From Actinomycetota bacterium (lineage in GTDB: Bacteria > Actinomycetota > Actinomycetes > Nanopelagicales > Nanopelagicaceae): 64,000 bases of DNA. The stretch lies in assembly GCA_009726125.1 (NCBI GenBank), contig WLIT01000001.1, forward strand, positions 124,001 to 188,000. Reading direction: 5' to 3'. Position 1 is the first letter of the stretch, and each line of letters starts with the position of its first letter. The translations under genes were made by a program, and so were the position numbers. Shown here in pieces: positions 47,861-55,788 of this stretch. Below the pieces are notes generated by a model. It was given only the letters and a program-made list of their open reading frames with translations, searched no databases and was not told where the DNA came from.

Positions 47861-48349
47861 TCAGCGATAGTTCGTAAATTGAACCGCAAAATCTAACTTC
47901 TGTTCTTTAACCAAAGCCATAGTTGTCTGTAAATCATCACGAGATTTACTCGTAACACGAAGTGTTTCTCCCTGGATCTGAGTCTTAACAGATTTAGGAC
48001 CATCATCACGAATTATCTTTGCAAGCTTCTTTGCATTCTCAGTTGAGATGCCCTCTTTGAGTGTGCAATTAATCTTATAAATCTTGCCACTAAGTTCTGG
48101 GTCAGTTGATTCCAAATGCTTTAAAGAGACCTGACGCTTGATTAACTTATCTTTAAACACTTCTAGAACAGCTTTGGCTTTCTCTTCAGATTGGCCCTCA
48201 ATTAGAAACTTCTCGCCAGACTTTTCAATCTTGCTATCGGTATTTTTGAAATCAAACCGGGTGGCAATTTCGCGATCCGCTTGATTGAAAGCATTATCAA
48301 CTTCCATGTGATCAACTTCAGAGACAATATCAAAACTTGAATCAGCCAC
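47861..48349 (-). CDS. YajQ-family nucleotide-binding protein
   Basis: 162-residue cytoplasmic protein with two small alpha/beta domains; the opening SSFDIVSEVDHMEVDNAFNQ and TRFDFKNTDS are hallmarks. Some homologues bind cyclic di-GMP or nucleic acid; the role here is unknown. GTG start; AAAGGGG lies about 8 bases upstream, and TATAAA at 48361-48366 (minus strand) is a possible -10 giving a very short leader. First gene of the yajQ-rarD pair. Confidence 0.93.
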   Translation of the reverse strand: MADSSFDIVSEVDHMEVDNAFNQADREIATRFDFKNTDSKIEKSGEKFLIEGQSEEKAKAVLEVFKDKLIKRQVSLKHLESTDPELSGKIYKINCTLKEGISTENAKKLAKIIRDDGPKSVKTQIQGETLRVTSKSRDDLQTTMALVKEQKLDFAVQFTNYR

Positions 48350-48407
48350 TTAAAGACCCCTTTATAGTGTTTATCTTTTGCTTATTCTAATGAGCGCAAT
48401 TGTAGGG

Positions 48408-48413
48408 TAAATT
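48408..48413 (+). promoter_or_regulatory. -10 hexamer of the lldD-like gene (leaderless)
   Basis: TAAATT is followed by exactly 6 bases and ATG at 48420. An in-frame GTG at 48414 sits directly behind the hexamer and is the less likely start. Confidence 0.5.
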
Positions 48414-48419
48414 GTGCTC

Positions 48420-49643
48420 ATGATTCGCAGCTCTCGTAAATTCCCGAGCCTGCCATATTTCTGGTCCTTGATTGATTGGACCCTACCTTCGCTTAATCCA
48501 TATAAAGGTGAATTGCAACGAGCACAGAGTATTGGCGACTTGGCGTTGATTGCTAAGAAACGCACCCCAAAAGTTGTATTCGATTATGTCGAGGGTGGCG
48601 CAGTAGACGAAATCGCATATTCCAGAACTCGAGATGCTTTCACTAGAATCGAATTCAATTCTCGGGTATTACGAGATGTATCGAAGATTGATACCACTGA
48701 AAAAATCTTAGGAAAAGTTGTTGATATCCCAATTTGTTTTGCACCAACTGGATATACCCGATTAATGCACCATGTTGGCGAACCAGCAATAGCAAACGTT
48801 GCCGATAAGAAGAATCTGATTTATGCACTCTCCACAATGGGAACAACATCACCGGCCGAACTTGCAGCCGCAGTTCCTAATTCAAGACGTTGGTTCCAGC
48901 TTTATATAATGAAAAATCGCAGCGATAGTCTGGCTGTTATCAAACAAGCTAAGGACAATGGTTTCGAAACTTTAGTTTTAACGGTTGACACCCCTGTAAC
49001 AGGATTGCGCTATCGAGATAACAGAAATGGCCTTACGATCCCTCCACGAATTCGAATCAATACCGTTTTTGCAATTGCTCGCAAACCGATCTGGTGGCTC
49101 AATTTATTCACTACTGGGAAATTAGAATTTGCCGCTTTTCGAGGTTGGGATAAATCACTTTCACATTTGGCGGCAGCAATTTTTGACCCGTCAACTACCT
49201 TTAAAGATATCTCTTGGCTGCGCTCAGTTTGGAAGGGACCAATTGTTGTAAAAGGAATCCAAAGCGTTGAGGATGCAAAAGCAGTTGCAAAACTTGGGGT
49301 TCAAGGAATTATTCTTTCCAATCACGGTGGTCGCCAATTTGATCGTGGCCCAATCCCGCTAGAGATACTTCCTGACGTCGTTAAAGCAGTTGGCAATAAA
49401 GTAGAAATTTATATTGACGGCGGCGTCATGTCTGGCCTTGATGCACTTGGTGCAATCGCACTTGGTGCAAAAGCGGTATTCATCGGCCGCGCTTATTTAT
49501 ATGGCGCGATGGCGAATGGCGAAGCCGGCGTCGAACAAGTCATTGAAATTATGCGACGAGAATTCGAAAATGGTATGGCGCTAACGGGTGCAACTAATAT
49601 TGCTGAAGTTCGCAAAAACGGTGCTCGGATTCGGGGTTTATAA
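48420..49643 (+). CDS. lldD: FMN-dependent alpha-hydroxy-acid dehydrogenase (L-lactate dehydrogenase type)
   Basis: Oxidises an L-2-hydroxy acid, most likely L-lactate to pyruvate, passing electrons to the quinone pool. The 407 residues form the FMN barrel: FDYVEGGAVDE, APTGYTRLMHHVGE, WFQLYIMKNR, TVDTPVTGLRYRDNR, the active-site base in LSNHGGRQFDRGP, and the phosphate site EIYIDGGVMSGLDAL. It abuts an SDR gene with no gap. L-lactate is a predicted end product of the fucose route encoded at 54917-60608, which gives this enzyme a local job. Glycolate or mandelate oxidase activity cannot be excluded. Confidence 0.88.
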   Translation: MIRSSRKFPSLPYFWSLIDWTLPSLNPYKGELQRAQSIGDLALIAKKRTPKVVFDYVEGGAVDEIAYSRTRDAFTRIEFNSRVLRDVSKIDTTEKILGKVVDIPICFAPTGYTRLMHHVGEPAIANVADKKNLIYALSTMGTTSPAELAAAVPNSRRWFQLYIMKNRSDSLAVIKQAKDNGFETLVLTVDTPVTGLRYRDNRNGLTIPPRIRINTVFAIARKPIWWLNLFTTGKLEFAAFRGWDKSLSHLAAAIFDPSTTFKDISWLRSVWKGPIVVKGIQSVEDAKAVAKLGVQGIILSNHGGRQFDRGPIPLEILPDVVKAVGNKVEIYIDGGVMSGLDALGAIALGAKAVFIGRAYLYGAMANGEAGVEQVIEIMRREFENGMALTGATNIAEVRKNGARIRGL

Positions 49644-50426
49644 ATGAGCAAAATTGCAATAGTTACTGGGGGAGCCAAAGGAATTGGCTATGGCAGTACT
49701 AAACGTTTACTAGACGATGGCGCAACTGTAATTATGTTCGATGTAGATGAAGCAGGACTCAGTAAAGCCCAAGGCGAATTAGCTGGCTACGGGGAGCGCA
49801 TCTCAGGAATGAAAGTAGATATTTCATCGGATGCCCAAGTAAAGGCAGCAATCGAAAGTGTTGGCAATAAATATGGCCATATTGATTACCTCGTGAATTG
49901 TGCCGGTATTCAAACCTATGGAACAGCCGTTGATACCAGCGAAGAGACCTGGGATAAAACCTTTGATGTAAATGTTAAGTCCATGTATTTAACTGCCAAA
50001 TATGCGATTCCATTTATGCGCAAAGTAAAAGGCGGATCAATAGTAAATATCTCCTCCGTTCAATCGTTAGCAAACCAGAAAGGCGTTGTTGCATATGCCG
50101 CTTCTAAAGGTGCAATTAATTCGCTTACTCGTGCAATCGCTATCGACCATGCAGCAGAACAAATTAGATGCAATGCGATCTTGCCCGCATCGGTTGATAC
50201 CCCAATGCTCCGGGCATCTGCTCGCGCTTTCAGCAGCACTAGAAGTGAAGAAGATATTTTGCAAGAGTGGGGAAGTTCCCACCCAATCGGTCGTATGGCA
50301 ACAATTCACGACATTGGCGAACTAGTTGGTTTCTTATGTTCTGATAAAGCCTCATTCATTACCGGAAGCTCTTATGTAATCGATGGTGGACTTATGACTC
50401 AAGTCCCAGTCATCTTGCCGGAATAA
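49644..50426 (+). CDS. SDR-family NAD(P)-dependent dehydrogenase
   Basis: 260-residue short-chain dehydrogenase: cofactor loop TGGAKGIGYG, D64-like acidic residue after VIMFDVDEAG (favours NAD), NCAGIQ, catalytic serine in NISSVQS, and YAASK. C-terminal GSSYVIDGG is typical. It directly follows the lldD-like gene and so probably handles a related hydroxy acid or sugar; an SDR-type L-fucose dehydrogenase is one possibility, giving redundancy with the AKR at 57531. The substrate cannot be read from sequence. Confidence 0.85.
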   Translation: MSKIAIVTGGAKGIGYGSTKRLLDDGATVIMFDVDEAGLSKAQGELAGYGERISGMKVDISSDAQVKAAIESVGNKYGHIDYLVNCAGIQTYGTAVDTSEETWDKTFDVNVKSMYLTAKYAIPFMRKVKGGSIVNISSVQSLANQKGVVAYAASKGAINSLTRAIAIDHAAEQIRCNAILPASVDTPMLRASARAFSSTRSEEDILQEWGSSHPIGRMATIHDIGELVGFLCSDKASFITGSSYVIDGGLMTQVPVILPE

Positions 50427-50433
50427 AACCGAT

Positions 50434-50462
50434 TTCGAGTGCGTGCCTTAATAAGGTAATCT
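50434..50462 (+). promoter_or_regulatory. Promoter of tRNA-Tyr
   Basis: TTCGAG (50434-50439), 17-base spacer, TAATCT (50457-50462); transcription would start near 50469, about 15 bases before the mature tRNA. Confidence 0.5.
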
Positions 50463-50483
50463 ACGCAAGCCGTAAAAAACCCT

Positions 50484-50568
50484 GGCGGGTTGCCCGAGCG
50501 GCCAATGGGAGGGGACTGTAAATCCCCCGGCTCTGCCTTCGAAGGTTCAAATCCTTCACCCGCCACCA
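50484..50568 (+). tRNA. tRNA-Tyr (GTA)
   Basis: Acceptor stem GGCGGGT (50484-50490) pairs with ACCCGCC (50558-50564), then A50565 and encoded CCA. Anticodon stem GGGGA/TCCCC encloses loop CTGTAAA with anticodon GTA at 50518-50520. A long variable arm marks a class II tRNA, as expected for bacterial tRNA-Tyr, and the T loop GGTTCAAATCC is present. It ends 4 bases before the stop of the convergent psiE-like gene. Confidence 0.97.
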
Positions 50569-50572
50569 GTGA

Positions 50573-51058
50573 TTATTTACTTACGTTATTTTTCCGAGCC
50601 GCACGTGATAAAAATAGTGCAAAGACGAGTGCTACAACGATTCCGGTGTTCACGCCCATTTCCATTAGAGCACGGTTAAAATATTCTGTTGTCTTCTCTT
50701 TTTCCATAGTAAGAGATGCTCCGACAGTAAGAATGTGTCGAACGGCTGCAATTACGCCAATAATCAAGAAGTTATCAAGTTGGAAAATTCCATCAGTGAA
50801 TCGAACAATGACCGTTCTCATGATCTCTAGAATAATTACGACAAAGAGAATGTCATTAATTCCTTGAATCATTCCTAATGGAAAGAACGGCCGGGTTTCA
50901 ATCAGGCGTTGAAGACTATAACCAGAAGCCAATACTGAGATTACGAATAAAACTATTCCAAGAAAGCCATGCAATATATCTTCGAGTTTATCGATGAAAT
51001 TTGCAGGAATAAGTGACTCATCGTTTGTGAGTAAACCCTTGACTGACTTGTACTTCAT
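50573..51058 (-). CDS. PsiE-family membrane protein
   Basis: 161 residues with four hydrophobic helices (about 33-50, 68-85, 99-113 and 139-154). The segment DNFLIIGVIAAVRHILTVG and the cluster EIMRTVIVRFTDG match the phosphate-starvation-inducible PsiE family. Its function is not known in any organism to my knowledge. It starts 12 bases behind the sugar permease gene and may be the last member of that operon, which is unusual company. Confidence 0.75.
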   Translation of the reverse strand: MKYKSVKGLLTNDESLIPANFIDKLEDILHGFLGIVLFVISVLASGYSLQRLIETRPFFPLGMIQGINDILFVVIILEIMRTVIVRFTDGIFQLDNFLIIGVIAAVRHILTVGASLTMEKEKTTEYFNRALMEMGVNTGIVVALVFALFLSRAARKNNVSK

Positions 51059-51070
51059 ATCTGCCCGCCG

Positions 51071-52087
51071 CTAACTTATTTCGCCTGCGCTACGACGTCG
51101 GACGTTATCTCCCCAAACTGCGAGAACGATAACCGCACCAGTAATTACATATTGCCATTCTTGCTGTAGTTCAAGAATTCGAAGGCCATTAACCAGAACA
51201 GCCATAATCAGCGCTCCAATTATGGTTCCGCTTATTGTTCCTTTTCCACCGAGAAGTGAGGTTCCACCAATAATTACTGCAGCGATGGCTTCAAGCTCGT
51301 AGCCAAGGCCAAGGTCTGGGCGGGCTGATCCAAGTCGAGAGGTAAGAACAATTGCTGCCATTCCTACATATAGTCCACCAATTCCGTAGATTGCAACTAA
51401 CCAGTTATTAACCTGTACGCCGGAAAGCTTTGTCGCGGCTGTATTCGAGCCAATAGCGAATGTATAGCGACCAATAACGGTTTTATTCAAGACAATTGCT
51501 GCAATTATTGCGCCGACAAAGAGAATAAGAACGCCATTTGGAATCTTAGGTATTAAATTACCTTGAGCAATAGAATCCCAACCCTTTACATCTGTAGTGA
51601 AAAGTACTGGTTTCATATCGGAAACAATTAGCGCTAGGCCTTGAGCCGCCTTCATAGTCGCCAAGGTTGCAATAAATGGTGGAAGTTTCAATATGGTAAT
51701 TAACAGGCCATTTATCACGCCAAGGATTCCACCGACGATGAGACCAACAAGAATTCCAGACCAGACATTTAGGTGCATAGATTGAACGGTTTTACCTACG
51801 ATAATTGCTACGAGGGCCGTTGCTGTTCCGATTGAAAGATCGATTCCACCGGTAATGATGACGAAAGTAGTTCCAATCGCAAGTAATCCAATAACGGTTG
51901 TCGACATCAAAATACCACCGGACACGTTCTCCCAAGAGGCAAAGACTGGGCGCATAATCGTGAAGAAAATAAAGATGACGACGAGGCTTCCCAGGGCAAG
52001 TACTCGACCTATCTCGCGTTTCACCAAGGCGGCGATTTTGCTTCCACCCTCAACTTCACCATCTACTGCTTTAATTGCATCTGACAT
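51071..52087 (-). CDS. Sugar ABC transporter permease (RbsC family)
   Basis: Membrane channel of a carbohydrate importer, 338 residues, about ten helices. Typical of the BPD_transp_2 family: VIITGGIDLSIGTATALVA, INGLLITILKLPPFIATLAT and IAAVIIGGTSLLGGKGTISG. Follows the ATPase gene by 38 bases with a purine-rich AGGAAAAGAGAG site. One gene is enough, since RbsC-type channels work as homodimers. Substrate probably L-fucose or a related sugar, inferred from the neighbouring catabolic genes. Confidence 0.94.
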   Translation of the reverse strand: MSDAIKAVDGEVEGGSKIAALVKREIGRVLALGSLVVIFIFFTIMRPVFASWENVSGGILMSTTVIGLLAIGTTFVIITGGIDLSIGTATALVAIIVGKTVQSMHLNVWSGILVGLIVGGILGVINGLLITILKLPPFIATLATMKAAQGLALIVSDMKPVLFTTDVKGWDSIAQGNLIPKIPNGVLILFVGAIIAAIVLNKTVIGRYTFAIGSNTAATKLSGVQVNNWLVAIYGIGGLYVGMAAIVLTSRLGSARPDLGLGYELEAIAAVIIGGTSLLGGKGTISGTIIGALIMAVLVNGLRILELQQEWQYVITGAVIVLAVWGDNVRRRSAGEIS

Positions 52088-52125
52088 TGCTCTCTCTTTT
52101 CCTGGTCTCGTTGATTCTTGTGTGA

Positions 52126-53631
52126 CTAATTTCGGAATTTCGTGGCGTATTGCATTATTTTGTTCTGATCTGCATCTTTATTATCAATGATTCCTGTTAA
52201 TTTGCCTTCACACATGACCGCAATGCGATCAGACATCCGCAAAATTTCGGGAAGTTCGGAGGAAATCATGATGATTGATTTACCTTCTTTTGCTAACTTG
52301 GTCAGTAATTTGTAAATCTCGTCCTTCGCACCAACATCGATACCGCGAGTTGGCTCATCGAAAATCAAAATATTGCAATCTCGGGTTAGCCACTTTGCGA
52401 TAACAACTTTTTGTTGATTTCCACCAGAGAGGTTCTTCACATATTGATTTTCAGATGGAGTACGAATAGATAATTGTTTAATGGCATCTCGCACAATTTT
52501 TCCCGCAGGCTTAGTCTTTAGGAAACCAAACTTATTTGAGAAAGCAGGTATTGAGGAGAGAATTACATTGAAGGTTACATTTTGGACTAAGAGCAACCCA
52601 TATTTCTTGCGATCCTCTGATAGATAACCAATGCCTGCTTTTACCGCATCTGCAGGGCTTTTAATCTTTACCTCTTTGCCGCTGAGAAAAACTTTTCCAG
52701 AAGTCTTTGGGTCTGCTCCGATAAGTGCGCGGGCAAGTTCAGTGCGGCCGGCACCCATTAGACCAGCGAAGCCCAAGATTTCACCTTTGCGAAGTTCGAA
52801 TGAAACATCACGAAGAAGTTTTATATCTGAAATACCCTCAACTTTTAGGACGACTTCATTACTTAGTGGCCGAACATCTGGACGCTGATCTTGTTCAAGC
52901 TTTCGACCAACCATGAGCGAAATTACTTCAGATATAGAAGTTTCGGTGGTATTTAAAGTTTTAACATATTCACCATCACGGAGGACTGTAATTCGGTCAG
53001 TGATGCTGCTTAGCTCTTCTAAGCGGTGGGAGATATAAACAACGCCTTTGCCGGCCGCTCTTAGGGTGCGAATAATTTTAAATAAAGATTCAGTTTCGGT
53101 AGGTGTAAGAGAAGAAGTTGGTTCGTCCATGATGATAACTTCACCGCGGTATGAGACAGCCTTAGCGATTTCTACCATCTGTTGTTTTGCGATGGTTAGA
53201 GTTCCGACAAGTTGCTTTGGATCTAAAGTTAACTCAAGTTCTGCAAGCAGATCTTTTGCAGCTTTATTTAGCTTTGCATTATCGAGAAATACTCGTCCTT
53301 TGCGGCGATCTTCACGACCGATAAAAATATTCTGCGCAACCGTTAAATCTGGCATTAGATTCAACTCTTGGTGAATAATACTAATTCCCAATTTTTGTGC
53401 TTCGTGTGGGCTAGAAACGTCTACGTGGTTTCCTTGATAGACAATATCGCCCGCATCTTTCTTGTAAATTCCTGAAAGAATCTTCATGAGCGTTGATTTA
53501 CCTGCGCCATTTTCGCCAACAATCGCGTGAACTTCACCCTTATTAAGATCGAAATGCACATTGTTAAGTGCCTTAACGCCAGGGAACTCCTTGCTTACAC
53601 CAGTCAAGGATAAGAGTTGCGTTGTTGCCAT
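52126..53631 (-). CDS. Sugar ABC transporter ATPase (RbsA/MglA type, two domains)
   Basis: 501 residues with two nucleotide-binding domains. Domain 1 has Walker A GENGAGKSTLMK and Walker B VIIMDEPTSSL. Domain 2 has the relaxed P-loop GLMGAGRTELARAL, signature LSGGNQQKV and ILIFDEPTRGID. This asymmetry is normal for the family. Ribosome-binding site GGGGGGAA precedes the ATG. Separated from the binding-protein gene by 156 bases that hold a 14-bp hairpin and a pair of direct repeats. Confidence 0.96.
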   Translation of the reverse strand: MATTQLLSLTGVSKEFPGVKALNNVHFDLNKGEVHAIVGENGAGKSTLMKILSGIYKKDAGDIVYQGNHVDVSSPHEAQKLGISIIHQELNLMPDLTVAQNIFIGREDRRKGRVFLDNAKLNKAAKDLLAELELTLDPKQLVGTLTIAKQQMVEIAKAVSYRGEVIIMDEPTSSLTPTETESLFKIIRTLRAAGKGVVYISHRLEELSSITDRITVLRDGEYVKTLNTTETSISEVISLMVGRKLEQDQRPDVRPLSNEVVLKVEGISDIKLLRDVSFELRKGEILGFAGLMGAGRTELARALIGADPKTSGKVFLSGKEVKIKSPADAVKAGIGYLSEDRKKYGLLLVQNVTFNVILSSIPAFSNKFGFLKTKPAGKIVRDAIKQLSIRTPSENQYVKNLSGGNQQKVVIAKWLTRDCNILIFDEPTRGIDVGAKDEIYKLLTKLAKEGKSIIMISSELPEILRMSDRIAVMCEGKLTGIIDNKDADQNKIMQYATKFRN

Positions 53632-53657
53632 TTGTTCCCCCCGATAAATAAATTGAA

Positions 53658-53687
53658 TAAATTGCGTAAATTTCCTAAATTGCGTAA
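53658..53687. repeat. Direct repeat pair ahead of the ABC ATPase gene
   Basis: The 12-mer TAAATTGCGTAA occurs at 53658-53669 and 53676-53687, 18 bases apart, in an AT-rich stretch between the hairpin and the ATPase start. It might be a regulator site or a trace of slippage; no promoter is obvious. Confidence 0.4.
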
Positions 53688-53722
53688 TTCGAGCTATTTA
53701 AAACGCTCTCTAGATAATAATG

Positions 53723-53754
53723 CATAATGGCCAGGATTTCTCCTGGCCATTATG
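53723..53754 (-). terminator. Hairpin between binding-protein and ATPase genes (attenuator-like)
   Basis: Perfect 14-bp stem (53723-53736 with 53741-53754) and loop of 4. No T-run follows on the minus strand, so it is not a full intrinsic terminator; a stem here would protect the 3' end of the upstream message or reduce read-through, raising binding protein over ATPase and permease. Confidence 0.6.
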
Positions 53755-53787
53755 ACTAACTTTTTACAAATAAACGATTAAATCGAA

Positions 53788-54786
53788 TTATTCGTAAAGG
53801 TTTCCTGCGATCTTTGGATCTGCGATGTTTGCCTTGTTGTAGTAGTAGAACCCTGTGTCGATAAGGTTCTTAGGAACTGTCTTGTTGCGAACGTAGTTAA
53901 CTAGCGCTTCAACAGTCTTTGCTCCGATACCCATTGGGCTCTGTGTAATCGCACCTGATTGTAGGCCTGACTTGATGTTAGCCATTTGTTGCTTGCCTGA
54001 GTCAAATCCGATCAACTTAACTTTACCCTTGGTCAACTTAGCGGCCTTGAATGCTTGTCCAGCACCAATTGAAACGCCTTCGTTAGTTCCGTAGATACCC
54101 TTAAGATCCTTGTTTGCAACAAGAGCTGCGCTTGTGATTTCTTGCGCCTTAAGTGCATCTCCACCTTCTGAGTATTGAACTGGAAGAAGTGTGATGTTCT
54201 TGTACTTAGCCTTGATACGGTTTACGAAACCATCGCGGCGATCGATACCAGTTTGGTTTGTTTGTGAGTGACCAATAACCAAAACCTTACCCTTGCCACC
54301 GATTAGAGCGGCTAACTTGTCAGCTGCAAGTGAACCTGCTGCTGTGCTGTTTGTGTATGCAACGCCAAGTGCACAGTCAGAGCTAACGCCAAGCTTTGGC
54401 ACTCCACCTGTACAGCTAGCTGCTGTATCGAACATGTAAACAGGAATTCCTGCTGCGTTTGCTGCCTTTAGGTGTGAAACAGATTCTGTTGTACCTAGAG
54501 CTGCATATCCGATTGCATCTGGCTTTAGCGCAATTGCACCGTCAAGCATTTCAAGTTGCTTGTCGATCATTGTTTCGTTTGCAGGACCTTGGAAGTGAAT
54601 AGTTGCATTCATCAACGCAGCTTGTGTTTCTGCACCCTTTTTAACTGCTTGCCAGAATTGGTGAGTTTCACCCTTTGAAATTAATTCAATCTTTAGTGTC
54701 TTCTCAGCAGCGTTAACAGCTGAACCTGTTCCGACAACTAGTGCCATTGCTGATGCAACAGCAACGATAGTTAGAACTTTCTTCAT
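53788..54786 (-). CDS. Sugar ABC transporter substrate-binding protein (RbsB type)
   Basis: Extracytoplasmic receptor of the importer, 332 residues. Periplasmic-binding-protein type 1 fold: KGETHQFWQAVKKGAETQA, LDGAIALKPDAIGYAALG, AAGIPVYMFDTAA, GIYGTNEGVSIGAGQAFKAA and KVKLIGFDSG. It has a Sec signal peptide ending near VNA (about residue 27) and no lipobox cysteine, which is odd for a cell without an outer membrane. Ribosome-binding site AAAGGAAA. Codon use looks biased to one pattern (many GCT/GCA and AAG), fitting high expression. First gene of the transporter operon. Confidence 0.95.
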   Translation of the reverse strand: MKKVLTIVAVASAMALVVGTGSAVNAAEKTLKIELISKGETHQFWQAVKKGAETQAALMNATIHFQGPANETMIDKQLEMLDGAIALKPDAIGYAALGTTESVSHLKAANAAGIPVYMFDTAASCTGGVPKLGVSSDCALGVAYTNSTAAGSLAADKLAALIGGKGKVLVIGHSQTNQTGIDRRDGFVNRIKAKYKNITLLPVQYSEGGDALKAQEITSAALVANKDLKGIYGTNEGVSIGAGQAFKAAKLTKGKVKLIGFDSGKQQMANIKSGLQSGAITQSPMGIGAKTVEALVNYVRNKTVPKNLIDTGFYYYNKANIADPKIAGNLYE

Positions 54787-54916
54787 TTGTTTCCTTTCGA
54801 AAGCAGCGGAATCGCTGTGGCAGAACCCTATAAAACAATGGGTGACGCGTCCATATTTTTAGGGTCGATATACGCTGATAAACCATTTCGTTATCAAATT
54901 GTTACTAGATGGGCGG

Positions 54917-55762
54917 CTAAAGGGCGAGGTTATAGGCGTGAATCGCCGTTTTGCTCCAGAAATGCTCACCCTCACTTGGACTAAGCCCAAGGGTTAATTG
55001 CTCTGCCAAATCAATGACTTGGCCATAAGTTCCACCTAAAGTTGCAACTGGCCAATCCGATCCAAACATTAGTCTTTGCGGTGTAAATATTTCTAACAAA
55101 TGATCGGTATATGGTTTGAAATCTTGAACTTTCCAATCGTGCCAATTTGCTTCTGTTACCAATCCAGAAATTTTGCAGACAACATTTGGGAACGAAGCGA
55201 GTTCGGTCATTAAAGATTTCCAAGGTTCCATTGTTCCCTTTGCAATGTATGGCTTAGAAATATGGTCCATTATAAATTGCACTTCAGGACAGGCTTTTAC
55301 AAGTGCAACTGCTCCAGCAAGTTCTGGAGTCTTACTCAATAAATCATAAGCAATTCCGAATTCGCCAAATTTGCGAACATTCGCAATAGTTTCAGCCTTG
55401 CCTAAATAATTTGGATCAGGATGATCTTGGGCGATATCCCTAATACTTTTCAGGTACTTTGCTCCTGGCAAATCTAAATACCCCTGCAAGTATTCAATCG
55501 CATCAGGTGCATCAATCTTTAACCAACCAACAACTCCAGCGATGAGGGAATCACTTTCGGCAAGCGCTAGAAGCTCTGGAGTTTCGGCATAGTCAGTGAC
55601 TGTTTGTACTAAAACTGTCTTATCAATTCCATGGCCAGCAATCGCTTCACGCAGATCGGCCATCGAAAAACTACGGCGAATTGGTTGCATTGCATCACCA
55701 GTAATCCAGCTTTGATCGCGGACAGAGAGATCCCAAATGTGATGGTGGGAATCAATTCTCAT
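54917..55762 (-). CDS. Amidohydrolase-family sugar lactonase (L-fucono-lactonase type)
   Basis: Metal-dependent hydrolase of 281 residues. The N-terminal IDSHHHIWDLS holds the first metal histidines; VQFIMDHISKP, and RLMFGSDWPVA near the C-terminus holds the catalytic aspartate. This is the COG3618 group that opens 1,4- or 1,5-lactones of L-fuconate, L-rhamnonate or L-galactonate. It would act right after the AKR dehydrogenase at 57531 and before the dehydratase at 58576. Start follows a 9-bp tandem repeat. Also last in the minus-strand unit of four catabolic genes. Gap 54787-54916 to the transporter holds no recognised motif. Confidence 0.88.
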   Translation of the reverse strand: MRIDSHHHIWDLSVRDQSWITGDAMQPIRRSFSMADLREAIAGHGIDKTVLVQTVTDYAETPELLALAESDSLIAGVVGWLKIDAPDAIEYLQGYLDLPGAKYLKSIRDIAQDHPDPNYLGKAETIANVRKFGEFGIAYDLLSKTPELAGAVALVKACPEVQFIMDHISKPYIAKGTMEPWKSLMTELASFPNVVCKISGLVTEANWHDWKVQDFKPYTDHLLEIFTPQRLMFGSDWPVATLGGTYGQVIDLAEQLTLGLSPSEGEHFWSKTAIHAYNLAL

Positions 55763-55788
55763 ATTTAGCCTATTTAGCCTATTTAGCC
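55762..55788 (-). repeat. 9-bp tandem repeat with in-frame stop codons
   Basis: On the minus strand the unit GGCTAAATA occurs three times. The first copy contains the last codon (GGC, Gly) and stop TAA of the 2-hydroxyacid dehydrogenase gene, and the next two repeat TAA in the same frame at 9-base intervals; the last copy runs into the ATG of the lactonase gene. Confidence 0.85.

Noticed and set aside
50490-50867. 125-codon plus-strand open frame starting inside tRNA-Tyr
   Set aside because: It begins within the tRNA and covers the psiE-like gene antisense; no coding signature.
53723-53754. Full intrinsic terminator behind the sugar-binding protein
   Set aside because: The stem is strong but no T-run follows on the minus strand, and the ATPase and permease genes need read-through.
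55762-55788. CRISPR-like or regulatory repeat array
   Set aside because: Units are 9 bases, contiguous and without spacers; this is a minisatellite, not an array.
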